10,115 bases of DNA from Clostridia bacterium (GTDB lineage: Bacteria > Bacillota > Clostridia > Christensenellales > CAG-314). Shown here in pieces: positions 1 through 6,299 of the stretch (position 1 is its first letter; the number at the start of each line of letters is the position of its first letter). The position numbers and the translations under genes were made by a program. The stretch lies in the NCBI GenBank assembly GCA_017407305.1, contig JAFQWS010000016.1, forward strand, positions 1-10,115, read 5' to 3'. Below the pieces are notes generated by a model. It was not told the DNA's origin. It saw nothing but the letters and a program-made list of their open reading frames with translations, and did not search any database.

Positions 1-693
1 ATGTCGGTTGCATATATGAGAAAAAATCAAGTACAGACGACAACTTTGTCTGCAAAAAAAGAGTTGTGCACCTCAACTTTCAAAATTGGGCTTTACACAA
101 AAGACAACAGCAGTGGCATTGGAACGTTGACATACGTTAAAAAAGACCTCAGTTTTGGCAGTTTGGGACATCCTGTGTGCAGTCGTGACGGAAAAATTGT
201 AAACGCAAATGGTGGTGTTTATTTATGCCAAATCAGCGACGTGATAAAAGGACAACGTGGAACAGCCGGAGAGTTAAAAGGTCAATTTTCCTATGAAAAT
301 CGCTTGGGAAATGTGGCAAAAAACAACATTTTTGGTGTTTTTGGACAATTTGAAAAGGTTGATGATTTCAATTTGCAAGAAATTGAGGTCGCAAAAATTG
401 CCGAAATCAAACCGGGAAAGGCATACGCATTTTGCACGTTGGACGACAATACAAGACAATGCTATGAAATTGAAATTGTAAAAGCAGTTCAACAAGACTC
501 ACCCCAAGACAAAGGTTTGGTGGTGCATATCACCGACGAAAGATTGTTGTCAAAAACAGGTGGAATTGTGCAAGGTATGTCGGGCAGTCCAATCGTTCAA
601 AACGGAAAGTTGGTTGGGGCAATAACGCACGTATTTATCAATGATCCCACTCGTGGCTATGGAATTTATGCAGAGTGGATGATTAAAAATTGA
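1..693 (+). CDS. spoIVB: SpoIVB peptidase (family S55), 5'-partial
   Basis: This is the C-terminal serine-protease part of SpoIVB. In Bacillus, the forespore secretes this protein into the intermembrane space, where it cleaves SpoIVFA and so triggers pro-SigmaK processing. In the 230 visible residues, GIGTLTY (39-45) leads to SLGH with His57, and ITDE supplies Asp179. GIVQGMSGSPI (188-198) holds Ser194, and THVFINDPTRGYGI (209-222) closes the domain. The His-to-Ser and Asp-to-Ser spacings match the B. subtilis triad (H236, D363, S378). Family members are about 400 residues, with an N-terminal membrane anchor and a PDZ domain. The first 20 or so residues here look like the last strands of that PDZ domain, so the ATG at base 1 is probably an internal Met and the gene begins outside the window. 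The stop is TGA. In most relatives spo0A follows, but not here. The identification is firm; the true start cannot be seen. Confidence 0.93.
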   Translation: MSVAYMRKNQVQTTTLSAKKELCTSTFKIGLYTKDNSSGIGTLTYVKKDLSFGSLGHPVCSRDGKIVNANGGVYLCQISDVIKGQRGTAGELKGQFSYENRLGNVAKNNIFGVFGQFEKVDDFNLQEIEVAKIAEIKPGKAYAFCTLDDNTRQCYEIEIVKAVQQDSPQDKGLVVHITDERLLSKTGGIVQGMSGSPIVQNGKLVGAITHVFINDPTRGYGIYAEWMIKN

Positions 694-697
694 GCAT

Positions 698-738
698 AAA
701 CGTCATTTCAAAACAATATTATGTGTTGTGACGTTTTT
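698..738 (+). terminator. Weak terminator-like hairpin after spoIVB
   Basis: AAACGTCA (698-705) pairs perfectly with TGACGTTT (729-736), leaving a 23-nt loop and a short T-run (734-738). It lies a few bases after the spoIVB stop, where a terminator would be expected. The stem is short and AT-rich and the U-tract is brief, so termination would be inefficient. The 3' arm overlaps the GTG at 728, a candidate start of the next gene, so it could affect that gene's initiation instead. Confidence 0.35.
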
Positions 739-1303
739 AAAATTTTGTGAAAATCAATTTATAAAAGCAAAACAAATGGTGCTAGACAACAAAAAGATCC
801 TTTTTTGGGTCTTGACGTTTGGCACCTTGTTTGTAATTTTTGCATTGTTATTTTTCAACGTGGAAGCATCTCGATTTTTAACGTTGAAACAAACATGTCA
901 AAAATGGGTTTTTACACATAAATTTTCAAAAATTTTCAACACCCTCTTGGTGTATTTGGGATATTTTCTATTCTTTTTGTGTTGCACGATATTTAAACTT
1001 AACAAGTTTAAATTTCTGGCTTTGGCAACTATTTCTATTGAATGTGGAAAGTTGGCAAAAGTTTTGTTTTCTTTAGGATTTCTTGGAGCAACCTACTTTA
1101 TTTTCGCTGTGCTGATTGAAAGGATTATTCTCTGTTTCTATTTGACTGCATCTTATCTCAAATCGCGCAACATTTGTGGTTTTGTCAATTTCAAAGAAGA
1201 TTTTATCTGTCAATTAAAACTATTTGGGAAATTTATTTTGGTGCTTATTTGGCAGGTTTTGGCAATATTTGTCATATTAAACTTTTTTAGTGTGTTGTTT
1301 TGA
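728..1303 (+). CDS. Phe-rich five-segment membrane protein, possibly a diverged SpoIIM
   Basis: This protein of 191 residues is not recognised from any clear motif. About 33 residues are Phe (17%). Five hydrophobic stretches fit membrane segments: roughly 23-43, 71-89, 93-120, 121-143 and 168-191, with the protein ending inside or just after the last. A 25-residue basic/polar N-terminus precedes the first, and loops with Lys/Arg lie near 47-70 and 144-167. By position (just before deoB, in a sporulation neighbourhood), length and five-segment topology it could be a diverged SpoIIM, the engulfment protein of the DMP complex. In Bacillus and Clostridium, spoIIM lies near xerD-deoB. I cannot see a decisive SpoIIM motif, so this is inference. 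The start is uncertain: neither the GTG at 728 nor the in-frame ATG at 776 (residue 17) has a Shine-Dalgarno site, and the 728 start falls within a hairpin arm. The ATG at 776 would leave a 175-residue protein with all five segments intact. Confidence 0.6.
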   Translation: MTFLKFCENQFIKAKQMVLDNKKILFWVLTFGTLFVIFALLFFNVEASRFLTLKQTCQKWVFTHKFSKIFNTLLVYLGYFLFFLCCTIFKLNKFKFLALATISIECGKLAKVLFSLGFLGATYFIFAVLIERIILCFYLTASYLKSRNICGFVNFKEDFICQLKLFGKFILVLIWQVLAIFVILNFFSVLF

Positions 1304-1318
1304 TTGTTAAAATCAAAA
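1298..1318. repeat. 8-bp perfect inverted repeat at the deoB promoter
   Basis: TTTTGATT (1298-1305) and AATCAAAA (1311-1318) form a perfect dyad around GTTAA. It covers the stop codon of the upstream membrane-protein gene and the -35 box of the deoB promoter. It could be an operator for a repressor of nucleoside catabolism or a weak upstream terminator (TTTT follows at 1321). With only one G:C pair per arm, a chance origin in AT-rich DNA is possible. Confidence 0.35.
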
Positions 1319-1332
1319 TCTTTTGTTATAAT
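1304..1332 (+). promoter_or_regulatory. SigA-type promoter of deoB
   Basis: A -35 box TTGTTA (1304-1309) is followed after exactly 17 bp by a perfect -10 box TATAAT (1327-1332). TG at 1324-1325 adds an extended -10 element. Transcription would start near 1339, leaving a leader of about 14 nt that contains the Shine-Dalgarno AGGAAG (1341-1346) before the ATG at 1353. deoB can therefore be transcribed on its own, apart from spoIVB and the membrane-protein gene. Confidence 0.7.
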
Positions 1333-1352
1333 TCTAACATAGGAAGTAAATT

Positions 1353-2504
1353 ATGAGAGCAATTGTATTAGTAATTGACGGTTTAGGTGTCGGTGCTTTG
1401 CCCGACAGCAAAAAATATAACGATTTAGGAACAAACACTTTGCGTCATATTCGTGAAGTGTACGATTTGAAATTGCCCAATCTTGCCGAACTTGGCTTGT
1501 TCAACATTGATTCTTCCAACGGAGATTTCACACCCGAAGGTGCCTATGGCAAAGTTGCCGAACTTTCCAAAGGAAAAGACACAACTGTTGGACATTGGGA
1601 AATTGCAGGTCTTATCACAAAAGAGGCAATGCCTACTTTCCCCAAAGGGTTCCCCAACGAATTTGTGGAACAACTTGAAAAAGCTTGTGGTGTAGAATTT
1701 TTGTGCAATGCTCCTTACAGCGGAACGGAAGTAATCAAAAACTTTGGACAAGAACACTTGCGCACAGGTAAACCAATTTTATATACCTCTGCAGACAGCG
1801 TTTTGCAAATTGCAACTCACGTTGACAAATATTCCATCCAACAACTTCACGATATGTGCCAAAAAGCACGTGATTTGTGCGTTGGAAAATATGCAGTCGG
1901 TCGTGTAATTGCCCGTCCCTTCGAAGGTCAATGGCCTTTCTCTCGCAGAGTGGAACGCAAAGATTTCTCCGTTGATCCTCACGGCACAACGTTGTTGGAT
2001 ACCATCAAAGAAAATGGTATGGAAGTGGTTGCAGTTGGCAAAATTGAAAGCATTTTCAATGGCAAAGGAATCACTCAATCCTATCATACCAAGGATAACC
2101 TTGATGGTTTGCAACAAACACTTTCCATCATCAAACAAAAGTTTGACGGATTGGTTTTTGTAAACTTGGTGGATACCGATATGAAATACGGCCACAGACG
2201 TGACGTAATTGGCTATGCACAAGCATTGGAAGACATTGACGCCTACGTTGCAAAAATCAAAAAGGTGCTTAAAAAGGATGACGTTTTGTATATCACAGCT
2301 GACCACGGTTGCGATCCTACACATCAAATCCACACCGACCACACAAGAGAATATACTCCTTTGCTCATTTATGGAATGGACGTTTTGCCCACTCACCTTG
2401 GAATTGTTTCGGGTATGGATTCTATTGCCGAAACAATCAAAGCACAATTAGGATTGAGTTACAATCAAAAATCTCTTTGGGAAAAAATTGAAGCAAACAA
2501 CTAA
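1353..2504 (+). CDS. deoB: Phosphopentomutase
   Basis: DeoB interconverts ribose-1-phosphate and ribose-5-phosphate (and the deoxy forms). It links nucleoside phosphorolysis to the pentose phosphate pathway in the cytosol. The 383 residues match the family's usual length of about 390. Motifs in order: VIDGLGVGALPD with metal ligand Asp9; GKDTTVGHWEIAG (74-86) with the phosphorylated Thr77; SGTE (123-126); YTSADSVLQIATH (144-156); GRVIARPF (183-190); NLVDTDMKYGHRRD with Asp276 and His281; TADHG with Asp317 and His318; and TDHTREYTPLL with His330. These correspond to the di-manganese site of the Bacillus cereus enzyme. The start ATG follows AGGAAG by 6 nt. The purine nucleoside phosphorylase gene (pupG) that often follows deoB is absent; a terminator follows instead. 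The identification is essentially certain. Confidence 0.98.
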   Translation: MRAIVLVIDGLGVGALPDSKKYNDLGTNTLRHIREVYDLKLPNLAELGLFNIDSSNGDFTPEGAYGKVAELSKGKDTTVGHWEIAGLITKEAMPTFPKGFPNEFVEQLEKACGVEFLCNAPYSGTEVIKNFGQEHLRTGKPILYTSADSVLQIATHVDKYSIQQLHDMCQKARDLCVGKYAVGRVIARPFEGQWPFSRRVERKDFSVDPHGTTLLDTIKENGMEVVAVGKIESIFNGKGITQSYHTKDNLDGLQQTLSIIKQKFDGLVFVNLVDTDMKYGHRRDVIGYAQALEDIDAYVAKIKKVLKKDDVLYITADHGCDPTHQIHTDHTREYTPLLIYGMDVLPTHLGIVSGMDSIAETIKAQLGLSYNQKSLWEKIEANN

Positions 2505-2515
2505 AACTAAAATGC

Positions 2516-2544
2516 GGATGCAACTTTTGTTGCATCCTTTTTTT
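2516..2544 (+). terminator. Strong intrinsic terminator of deoB
   Basis: GGATGCAAC (2516-2524) and GTTGCATCC (2529-2537) form a perfect 9-bp stem with a TTTT loop. Seven T residues follow at 2538-2544. It begins 12 bp after the deoB stop codon and separates deoB from the carboxypeptidase gene downstream. Confidence 0.93.
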
Positions 2545-2594
2545 ATACATAAAATTGTTTTGTTTTGACACACTTTAAGTAAAAGGAGAAGGTT

Positions 2595-3722
2595 ATGAAA
2601 AAATCAATTTTTTTACTTATATGTGCAATTTTGCTTTTGGCACTTCCCAACGTTGCATCGTGTCAAGAAGTAGTGTCATGCAAATCAAAGTGTGCTTTGC
2701 TTTTGGGAGAGGACGGCACCATTATCTATGAAAAAAACGCCAACGACAAACGGCCAATTGCATCAATGACAAAAATAATGACTCTTTGTTGTGTTTATGA
2801 TGCCATTGAAGAAGGAAAATTTTCTTTGGATGATACGGTTGAAATCAGTCAAAACGCATCAAGCATGGGTGGTTCACAAGTATTTTTGGATGCAAATACA
2901 ACTCACAAAGTGGAAAATTTGATTAAATCAATCATCATTTGCTCTGCAAATGACAGCTCGGTTGCAATGGCGGAAAAAGTTGCCGGAAGTCAAGAAGCCT
3001 TTGTAGAGATTATGAACCAAAAGGCAAAATCACTTGGTATGGAAAATACGCATTTTTCCAACTGCACAGGACTTCCCGCAGTTGATGCCTATTCAACAGC
3101 AAAAGACGTGGCTCTTATGACAAAAGAACTGGCCCGTCACGACCACTATTTTGAGTGCGCATCAATCTGGATGGAGGATTTCGTCCACCCTTCAGGCCGA
3201 GTTACAGGTATGACAAACACCAACAAACTTGTCAGATTTTACAATGGTTGCATAGGTGGTAAAACAGGTTATACGTCCGAGGCTCAACATTGTCTTTCTG
3301 CCATTGCCAAACGTGGCGACACCTTGTTGTATTCTGTTGTAATTGCATCACCGGACAGCAAAACACGATTTACTGAAGTATCGAGTATGTTTAACTATGG
3401 CTTTGCAAATTATCAATCAAAACGATTTATTGACGTGGGACAAGTAGTGCAAGAAGTAAATATTGCCAACGGAAAAAATCCACTTGAAATTGTGGCAAAA
3501 GACCCTTTGATTGGCTTTGGAAAGCGCGGAACAGTAGATTACGACTTGGAATACGTCTTGGAAAACAACCTAAAAGCGCCCATACAACAAGGCGAAAAGG
3601 TCGGTGTGTGCAAATTGCTCAATAATGGCGAAACAATAAAACAAGTTGATTTGATTGCCAAATGCAAGGTTGAACAAAAAGGATTTTTGGACTTTGTTTT
3701 GGACTACGTAGAAAACTGGTAA
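2595..3722 (+). CDS. dacF: D-alanyl-D-alanine carboxypeptidase, DacF-like (family S11)
   Basis: This is a penicillin-binding DD-carboxypeptidase that removes the terminal D-Ala from peptidoglycan stem peptides outside the membrane. In Bacillus, DacF is made in the forespore and helps set cortex cross-linking. All three active-site motifs are present: SMTK with the nucleophile Ser57 and Lys60, SAN (117-119), and KTG (223-225). From about 280 to 363 a PBP5-type C-terminal beta domain follows, and the protein ends in a short FLDFVLDYVENW tail. At 375 residues it is close to B. subtilis DacF (389). The N-terminus is a signal peptide (KK, then a hydrophobic core 5-19). VASC (20-23) fits a lipobox as well as a signal peptidase I site, so it may be a lipoprotein. 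The ATG has AGGAG (2584-2588) 6 nt upstream. The placement after deoB matches the Bacillus deoB-pupG-dacF order, but spoIIAA does not follow. The choice of DacF over other S11 members rests mainly on context. Confidence 0.92.
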   Translation: MKKSIFLLICAILLLALPNVASCQEVVSCKSKCALLLGEDGTIIYEKNANDKRPIASMTKIMTLCCVYDAIEEGKFSLDDTVEISQNASSMGGSQVFLDANTTHKVENLIKSIIICSANDSSVAMAEKVAGSQEAFVEIMNQKAKSLGMENTHFSNCTGLPAVDAYSTAKDVALMTKELARHDHYFECASIWMEDFVHPSGRVTGMTNTNKLVRFYNGCIGGKTGYTSEAQHCLSAIAKRGDTLLYSVVIASPDSKTRFTEVSSMFNYGFANYQSKRFIDVGQVVQEVNIANGKNPLEIVAKDPLIGFGKRGTVDYDLEYVLENNLKAPIQQGEKVGVCKLLNNGETIKQVDLIAKCKVEQKGFLDFVLDYVENW

Positions 3723-3735
3723 TGACAAAAAATTT

Positions 3736-3765
3736 AAACCCCTACAACTTTGTTGCAGGGGTTTT
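3736..3765 (+). terminator. Intrinsic terminator of dacF
   Basis: AAACCCCT (3736-3743) pairs with AGGGGTTT (3757-3764). An inner stem CAAC/GTTG (3745-3748 with 3752-3755) is capped by TTT, and one A/C mismatch separates the two stems. The T-run is short (3762-3765), but the GC-rich base makes this a credible terminator. The next gene's promoter begins 4 bp later. Confidence 0.8.
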
Positions 3766-3768
3766 GCA

Positions 3769-3797
3769 TTGACATTTCATATCAACTTTGTTAAAAT
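3769..3797 (+). promoter_or_regulatory. SigA-type promoter of the protease-scpAB unit
   Basis: A perfect -35 box TTGACA (3769-3774) is followed after 17 bp by TAAAAT (3792-3797). A second -10-like TATAAT sits at 3802-3807 but has no -35 at usable distance. Initiation near 3804 would give a leader of about 18 nt before the GTG at 3822. This position, right after the dacF terminator, indicates separate vegetative transcription of the downstream unit. Confidence 0.72.
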
Positions 3798-3821
3798 AAT
3801 TTATAATGGAGCAATATTGAA

Positions 3822-4553
3822 GTGTATATTTGGGATTTATTGACAAACAACGTTTTTATATTTAGTGGAAGCGCTCCTTGTCGCGAAGGTTTGATAAACG
3901 TGGTGGCATTTATCTTTGCTTTGTTGTGCGCATTGATGTTGCACGAAATTGCTCACGGTTACGCCGCGTTGGCTTTTGGCGACCACACGGCAAAACTTTC
4001 CGGCAGACTTACACTCAACCCTGCAAAACATTTCAATTTGTTGGGACTTTTGATGATGTTATTGGTAGGTTTTGGTTGGGCAAATCCCGTCCCTGTTGAT
4101 CCAAACAATTTCAAACAAGACAAAAAACGCCTTGCATTGATTTTCGTATCCTTGGCAGGGGTTGTAACCAACTTGATTTTGTCATTTTTCTCAACGGCAA
4201 TTTTAGTATTGGTCTTATATACTCAATGGGGAGCAACTTTGCAAATCACAAATCCTTATATATGGCAATTTTTGATTATGTTTGGATATTTGATGATGTC
4301 CCTAAACATCAGTTTTGCTCTTTTCAACCTTTTACCTTTGTACCCTTTGGATGGATACAGACTTATTTCTTGCTTTACGTCTCCTTTCAACAAGGTAATG
4401 TGGTTTTTGAGAAAATATAGTTTTTATATTATTATCGGCTGTGTTTTGATGGGCAACGTCTTTGGATTTTCGCCTTTCAGTTGGTACGTTGGCACAGTGG
4501 GCAATTTGCTCGTAAACAACTTTGTCAGTTTTTGGCATTGGTTGTTGATTTAA
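3822..4553 (+). CDS. Site-2 protease family (M50) integral membrane metallopeptidase
   Basis: This is a zinc protease embedded in the membrane, of the S2P/YwhC-like group. Such proteins cleave transmembrane segments of substrates, but the substrate of this subgroup is generally unknown. HEIAH (41-45) gives two zinc-binding His residues and the catalytic Glu42. FNLLPLYPLDG (168-178) gives the third ligand, Asp177. The family's GWANPVPV segment is at 85-92. Hydrophobic stretches near 25-52, 72-95, 104-133, 148-173, 198-216 and 225-243 indicate about six membrane segments, and the 243-residue length is usual. No PDZ domain is present, so it is not RseP. The start is GTG; GGAG (3808-3811) lies 10 nt upstream, slightly far but usable. 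The gene directly precedes scpA, a common order in Clostridia that does not itself reveal the function. It could be mistaken for SpoIVFB, but the pairing with scpAB argues for the YwhC-like type. Confidence 0.92.
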   Translation: MYIWDLLTNNVFIFSGSAPCREGLINVVAFIFALLCALMLHEIAHGYAALAFGDHTAKLSGRLTLNPAKHFNLLGLLMMLLVGFGWANPVPVDPNNFKQDKKRLALIFVSLAGVVTNLILSFFSTAILVLVLYTQWGATLQITNPYIWQFLIMFGYLMMSLNISFALFNLLPLYPLDGYRLISCFTSPFNKVMWFLRKYSFYIIIGCVLMGNVFGFSPFSWYVGTVGNLLVNNFVSFWHWLLI

Positions 4554-4555
4554 TT

Positions 4556-4559
4556 GGAG
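4556..4559 (+). promoter_or_regulatory. Shine-Dalgarno site that fixes the scpA start
   Basis: GGAG lies 6 nt before the ATG at 4566. The in-frame TTG at 4554, which immediately follows the upstream stop codon, overlaps this site and would add four residues (MEII). The ATG at 4566 is therefore the likely start. Confidence 0.8.
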
Positions 4560-4565
4560 ATAATT

Positions 4566-5357
4566 ATGGCAATTGAAAAATCAGAATTGGTTCAACAAGA
4601 AGAATACACGGGATTGAAAGTTCAACTTAGCAATTTCGAAGGACCTTTGGATTTGTTGTTGCACTTGGTTAAGGAAAACGAAATAGAAATAAAAGATATT
4701 TTTGTTTCGGAAGTAACCGAGCAATTTTTGGAATATATGAAAGATTTGGACAGCCTTGACGTCAACAAAGCAGCCGAATATATGGCAATTGCTGCAACGT
4801 TGATTGAGATTAAATCACATGCATTGTTGCCCAAATTTGACGGCTTGGAAGAAGAGGACAGTGCCGAAAAGAACCTTATTAGACAATTGGAAGAATACAA
4901 AATGTTTAAAGAGGTTGTGCAAGAACTCAAAGTCCAAGAAAACGTCAATCGTTATTATCGCGAACCTGTTCAACCTAAACCCAAAGACGTTTTAGTGGTG
5001 CAAGAAGGCTTTGATATGAGCGGATTTATGGACGCCATCAATCGCTTTTTGTTGAAAATGCAAGCACGCGCATCGGAAGTAAAGACGGAAAAGGCAATTG
5101 CGAAAGACACTTACACCGTAAAAGATCGTGTTGCATGCATTATGGATCGCTTGAGAGACACGCCCAACTTTATGTTTTTTGAAATGTTTGACGAACAATC
5201 AAGCAAATCACAAATTGTAACGACCTTTATTGCCATGTTGGAAATGCTTAAATTGCAATTTATTTCCGTAGAGCAACAACATGACGACATAAAAATAACA
5301 CTTAAATGTGACGTTTCCCAACTTACGGAGGATATAACATATGACTCACTTGACTGA
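4566..5357 (+). CDS. scpA: Segregation and condensation protein A (kleisin)
   Basis: ScpA is the kleisin that bridges the two SMC heads and, with an ScpB dimer, forms the SMC-ScpAB condensin that organises and segregates the chromosome. The 263 residues start from the ATG at 4566. The N-terminal kleisin helices carry the signature FEGPLDLLLHLVKENEI (24-40), then DIFVSEVTEQFLEY (44-57) and AAEYMAIAATLIEIKSHALLP (69-89). An acidic linker (91-103) and a charged middle part follow. The C-terminal winged helix that contacts the SMC head runs from about 185 to 248 (VKDRVACIMDRL through IKITLK). The length is normal (about 250). The gene follows the protease gene by 12 bp and overlaps scpB by 17 bp, so translation of the two is probably coupled. 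The identification is firm. Confidence 0.97.
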   Translation: MAIEKSELVQQEEYTGLKVQLSNFEGPLDLLLHLVKENEIEIKDIFVSEVTEQFLEYMKDLDSLDVNKAAEYMAIAATLIEIKSHALLPKFDGLEEEDSAEKNLIRQLEEYKMFKEVVQELKVQENVNRYYREPVQPKPKDVLVVQEGFDMSGFMDAINRFLLKMQARASEVKTEKAIAKDTYTVKDRVACIMDRLRDTPNFMFFEMFDEQSSKSQIVTTFIAMLEMLKLQFISVEQQHDDIKITLKCDVSQLTEDITYDSLD

Positions 5358-5979
5358 GATTTTGGAAGCAGTTTTGTTTGTGTCTGGAAAACAACTTGAA
5401 ATTGAGGTTCTTGCCGAAAAACTTCAAGTTACACAAATTGAAATTTCCAAAGCATTAGAACAACTTAAAGAAAAATACAGCGAAAACAGCGGAATCAACG
5501 TTATCTTTTTCAACGGAAAAGCACAACTTTGCTCCAATCCCGAATATTCCAAGCAAGTTGAAGCAGTGCTCAACCCCATCAGAGAAAAGGAACTTTCCAA
5601 TGCTATGTTGGAAACGTTGGCAATCATTGCATACAAACAACCAATCACTCGTTTGGAGGTGGAAGAAATTCGTGGTGTGGACTCTACCTATTCAATCCAA
5701 TGCTTGCTCAAAACGGAAATGATTGTTCCTCTTGGCAGAAAAGATGCCATCGGCAAACCAATTTTGTTTGGCACAACGGATGAATTTTTGAAAAGATTTT
5801 CTCTCAACAACGTAACAGATCTTCCCGAATACGAAGTGTTTATTGAAAGATTGCAATCAATTACAACTGCCCCTGTCAACGTGGAAATCGTTGAAGAAGA
5901 CATGTTTGACACTTCCAAAAACGAAATTGAAATTCCCGACTTTTTGCAAGGTGAAGACGATTTGCAAGTTATTGAATAG
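5341..5979 (+). CDS. scpB: Segregation and condensation protein B (kite protein)
   Basis: ScpB dimerises and binds the central part of ScpA within the SMC condensin. The 212 residues hold two winged-helix domains. The first is at about 3-80 (LTEILEAVLFVSGKQLEIEVLAEKL). The second, from about 85, carries the family signatures LETLAIIAYKQPITRLEVEEIRGV (90-113, from the Leu after Met89), LGRKDAIGKPILFGTTDEFLKRFSL (131-155) and DLPE (160-163). The tail after about 175 is acidic and probably disordered, making the protein slightly longer than the usual 190. The ATG lies inside the end of scpA (17-bp overlap), with GGAGG (5327-5331) 9 nt upstream. The gene ends in TAG, 21 bp before a strong terminator, so it is the last gene of this unit. 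Confidence 0.97.
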   Translation: MTHLTEILEAVLFVSGKQLEIEVLAEKLQVTQIEISKALEQLKEKYSENSGINVIFFNGKAQLCSNPEYSKQVEAVLNPIREKELSNAMLETLAIIAYKQPITRLEVEEIRGVDSTYSIQCLLKTEMIVPLGRKDAIGKPILFGTTDEFLKRFSLNNVTDLPEYEVFIERLQSITTAPVNVEIVEEDMFDTSKNEIEIPDFLQGEDDLQVIE

Positions 5980-6000
5980 CTTAAACCAATTTAATAAAAA

Positions 6001-6034
6001 AAGAAAAGGTGTGGTTTTTGCCACACCTTTTCTT
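6001..6034. terminator. Strong terminator after scpB, symmetric
   Basis: AAGAAAAGGTGTGG (6001-6014) and CCACACCTTTTCTT (6021-6034) form a perfect 14-bp stem with a TTTTTG loop. The Ts after the GC core serve as U-tract on the + strand. The A-rich 5' arm does the same on the - strand, so it may work in both directions. It closes the protease-scpA-scpB unit. Confidence 0.93.
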
Positions 6035-6299
6035 GTAAATTTGCAATGGGTTTGTCTTAGTTTTAAATATTATATCTCTAAAAATTGCGTACTATTTATC
6101 AAAATTTTGGACCGTTTATCTAAATATTAATTAAAATCTTTTTAAAAAAATTAGCAATTTAGTTTACTCAAAGTCTTGAAAATTACCCAATATTTGTATA
6201 ATTAAGGTTATTTTTATTTGTTTTTAATTTACTATTTCACACATAGTATGTCAATTTTGACCTTTTTACATAAAAATTTGTCAAAATCACACAATACTT
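6035..6299. other. AT-rich noncoding gap of about 265 bp
   Basis: This is the longest gene-free stretch in the window, markedly more AT-rich than its surroundings. It holds no convincing ORF, tRNA or recognisable riboswitch. Three small dyads cluster at its right end: ACATA-G-TATGT (6241-6251), GTCAA-TT-TTGAC (6250-6261) and CACAA-TAC-TTGTG (6290-6302, overlapping the next start codon). Its likely role is to carry the promoter and leader of the next unit. Confidence 0.6.
6176..6202 (+). promoter_or_regulatory. Possible promoter of the ytfI-ytfJ-dacB unit
   Basis: A perfect -10 box TATAAT (6197-6202) is preceded by TTGAAA (6176-6181) with a short 15-bp spacer; TCTTGA (6174-6179) would give 17 bp. 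It is the best SigA-like candidate in the gap and would give a leader of roughly 90 nt. A sporulation sigma factor may be the real driver, but I see no clear match to one. Confidence 0.4.

Noticed and set aside
1779..2447. 222-codon open frame on the - strand inside deoB
   Set aside because: It is wholly antisense to an unmistakable phosphopentomutase gene; the Cys/Phe/Asn-rich translation matches no family and is typical of a shadow frame in AT-rich DNA.
2565..2570. TTGACA as a -35 box for dacF
   Set aside because: A 17-bp spacer would put the -10 hexamer at 2588-2593 (GAAGGT), inside the ribosome-binding region; no -10 at a workable distance.
3802..3807. TATAAT as the main -10 box of the protease gene
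   Set aside because: It is 27 bp from TTGACA and has no other -35; TAAAAT at 3792-3797 has the exact 17-bp spacing.
4554..4565. TTG start for scpA adjoining the upstream stop
   Set aside because: It would overlap the GGAG site that is correctly spaced for the ATG at 4566.
6064..6129. Two copies of TAAATATTA in the AT-rich gap as a possible repeat element
   Set aside because: Nine bases of pure A/T sequence occurring twice in such AT-rich DNA is expected by chance.
5843..6130. 95-codon + strand frame across the end of scpB and the terminator
   Set aside because: It overlaps scpB out of frame and reads through a 14-bp terminator stem; no ribosome-binding site or recognisable protein.
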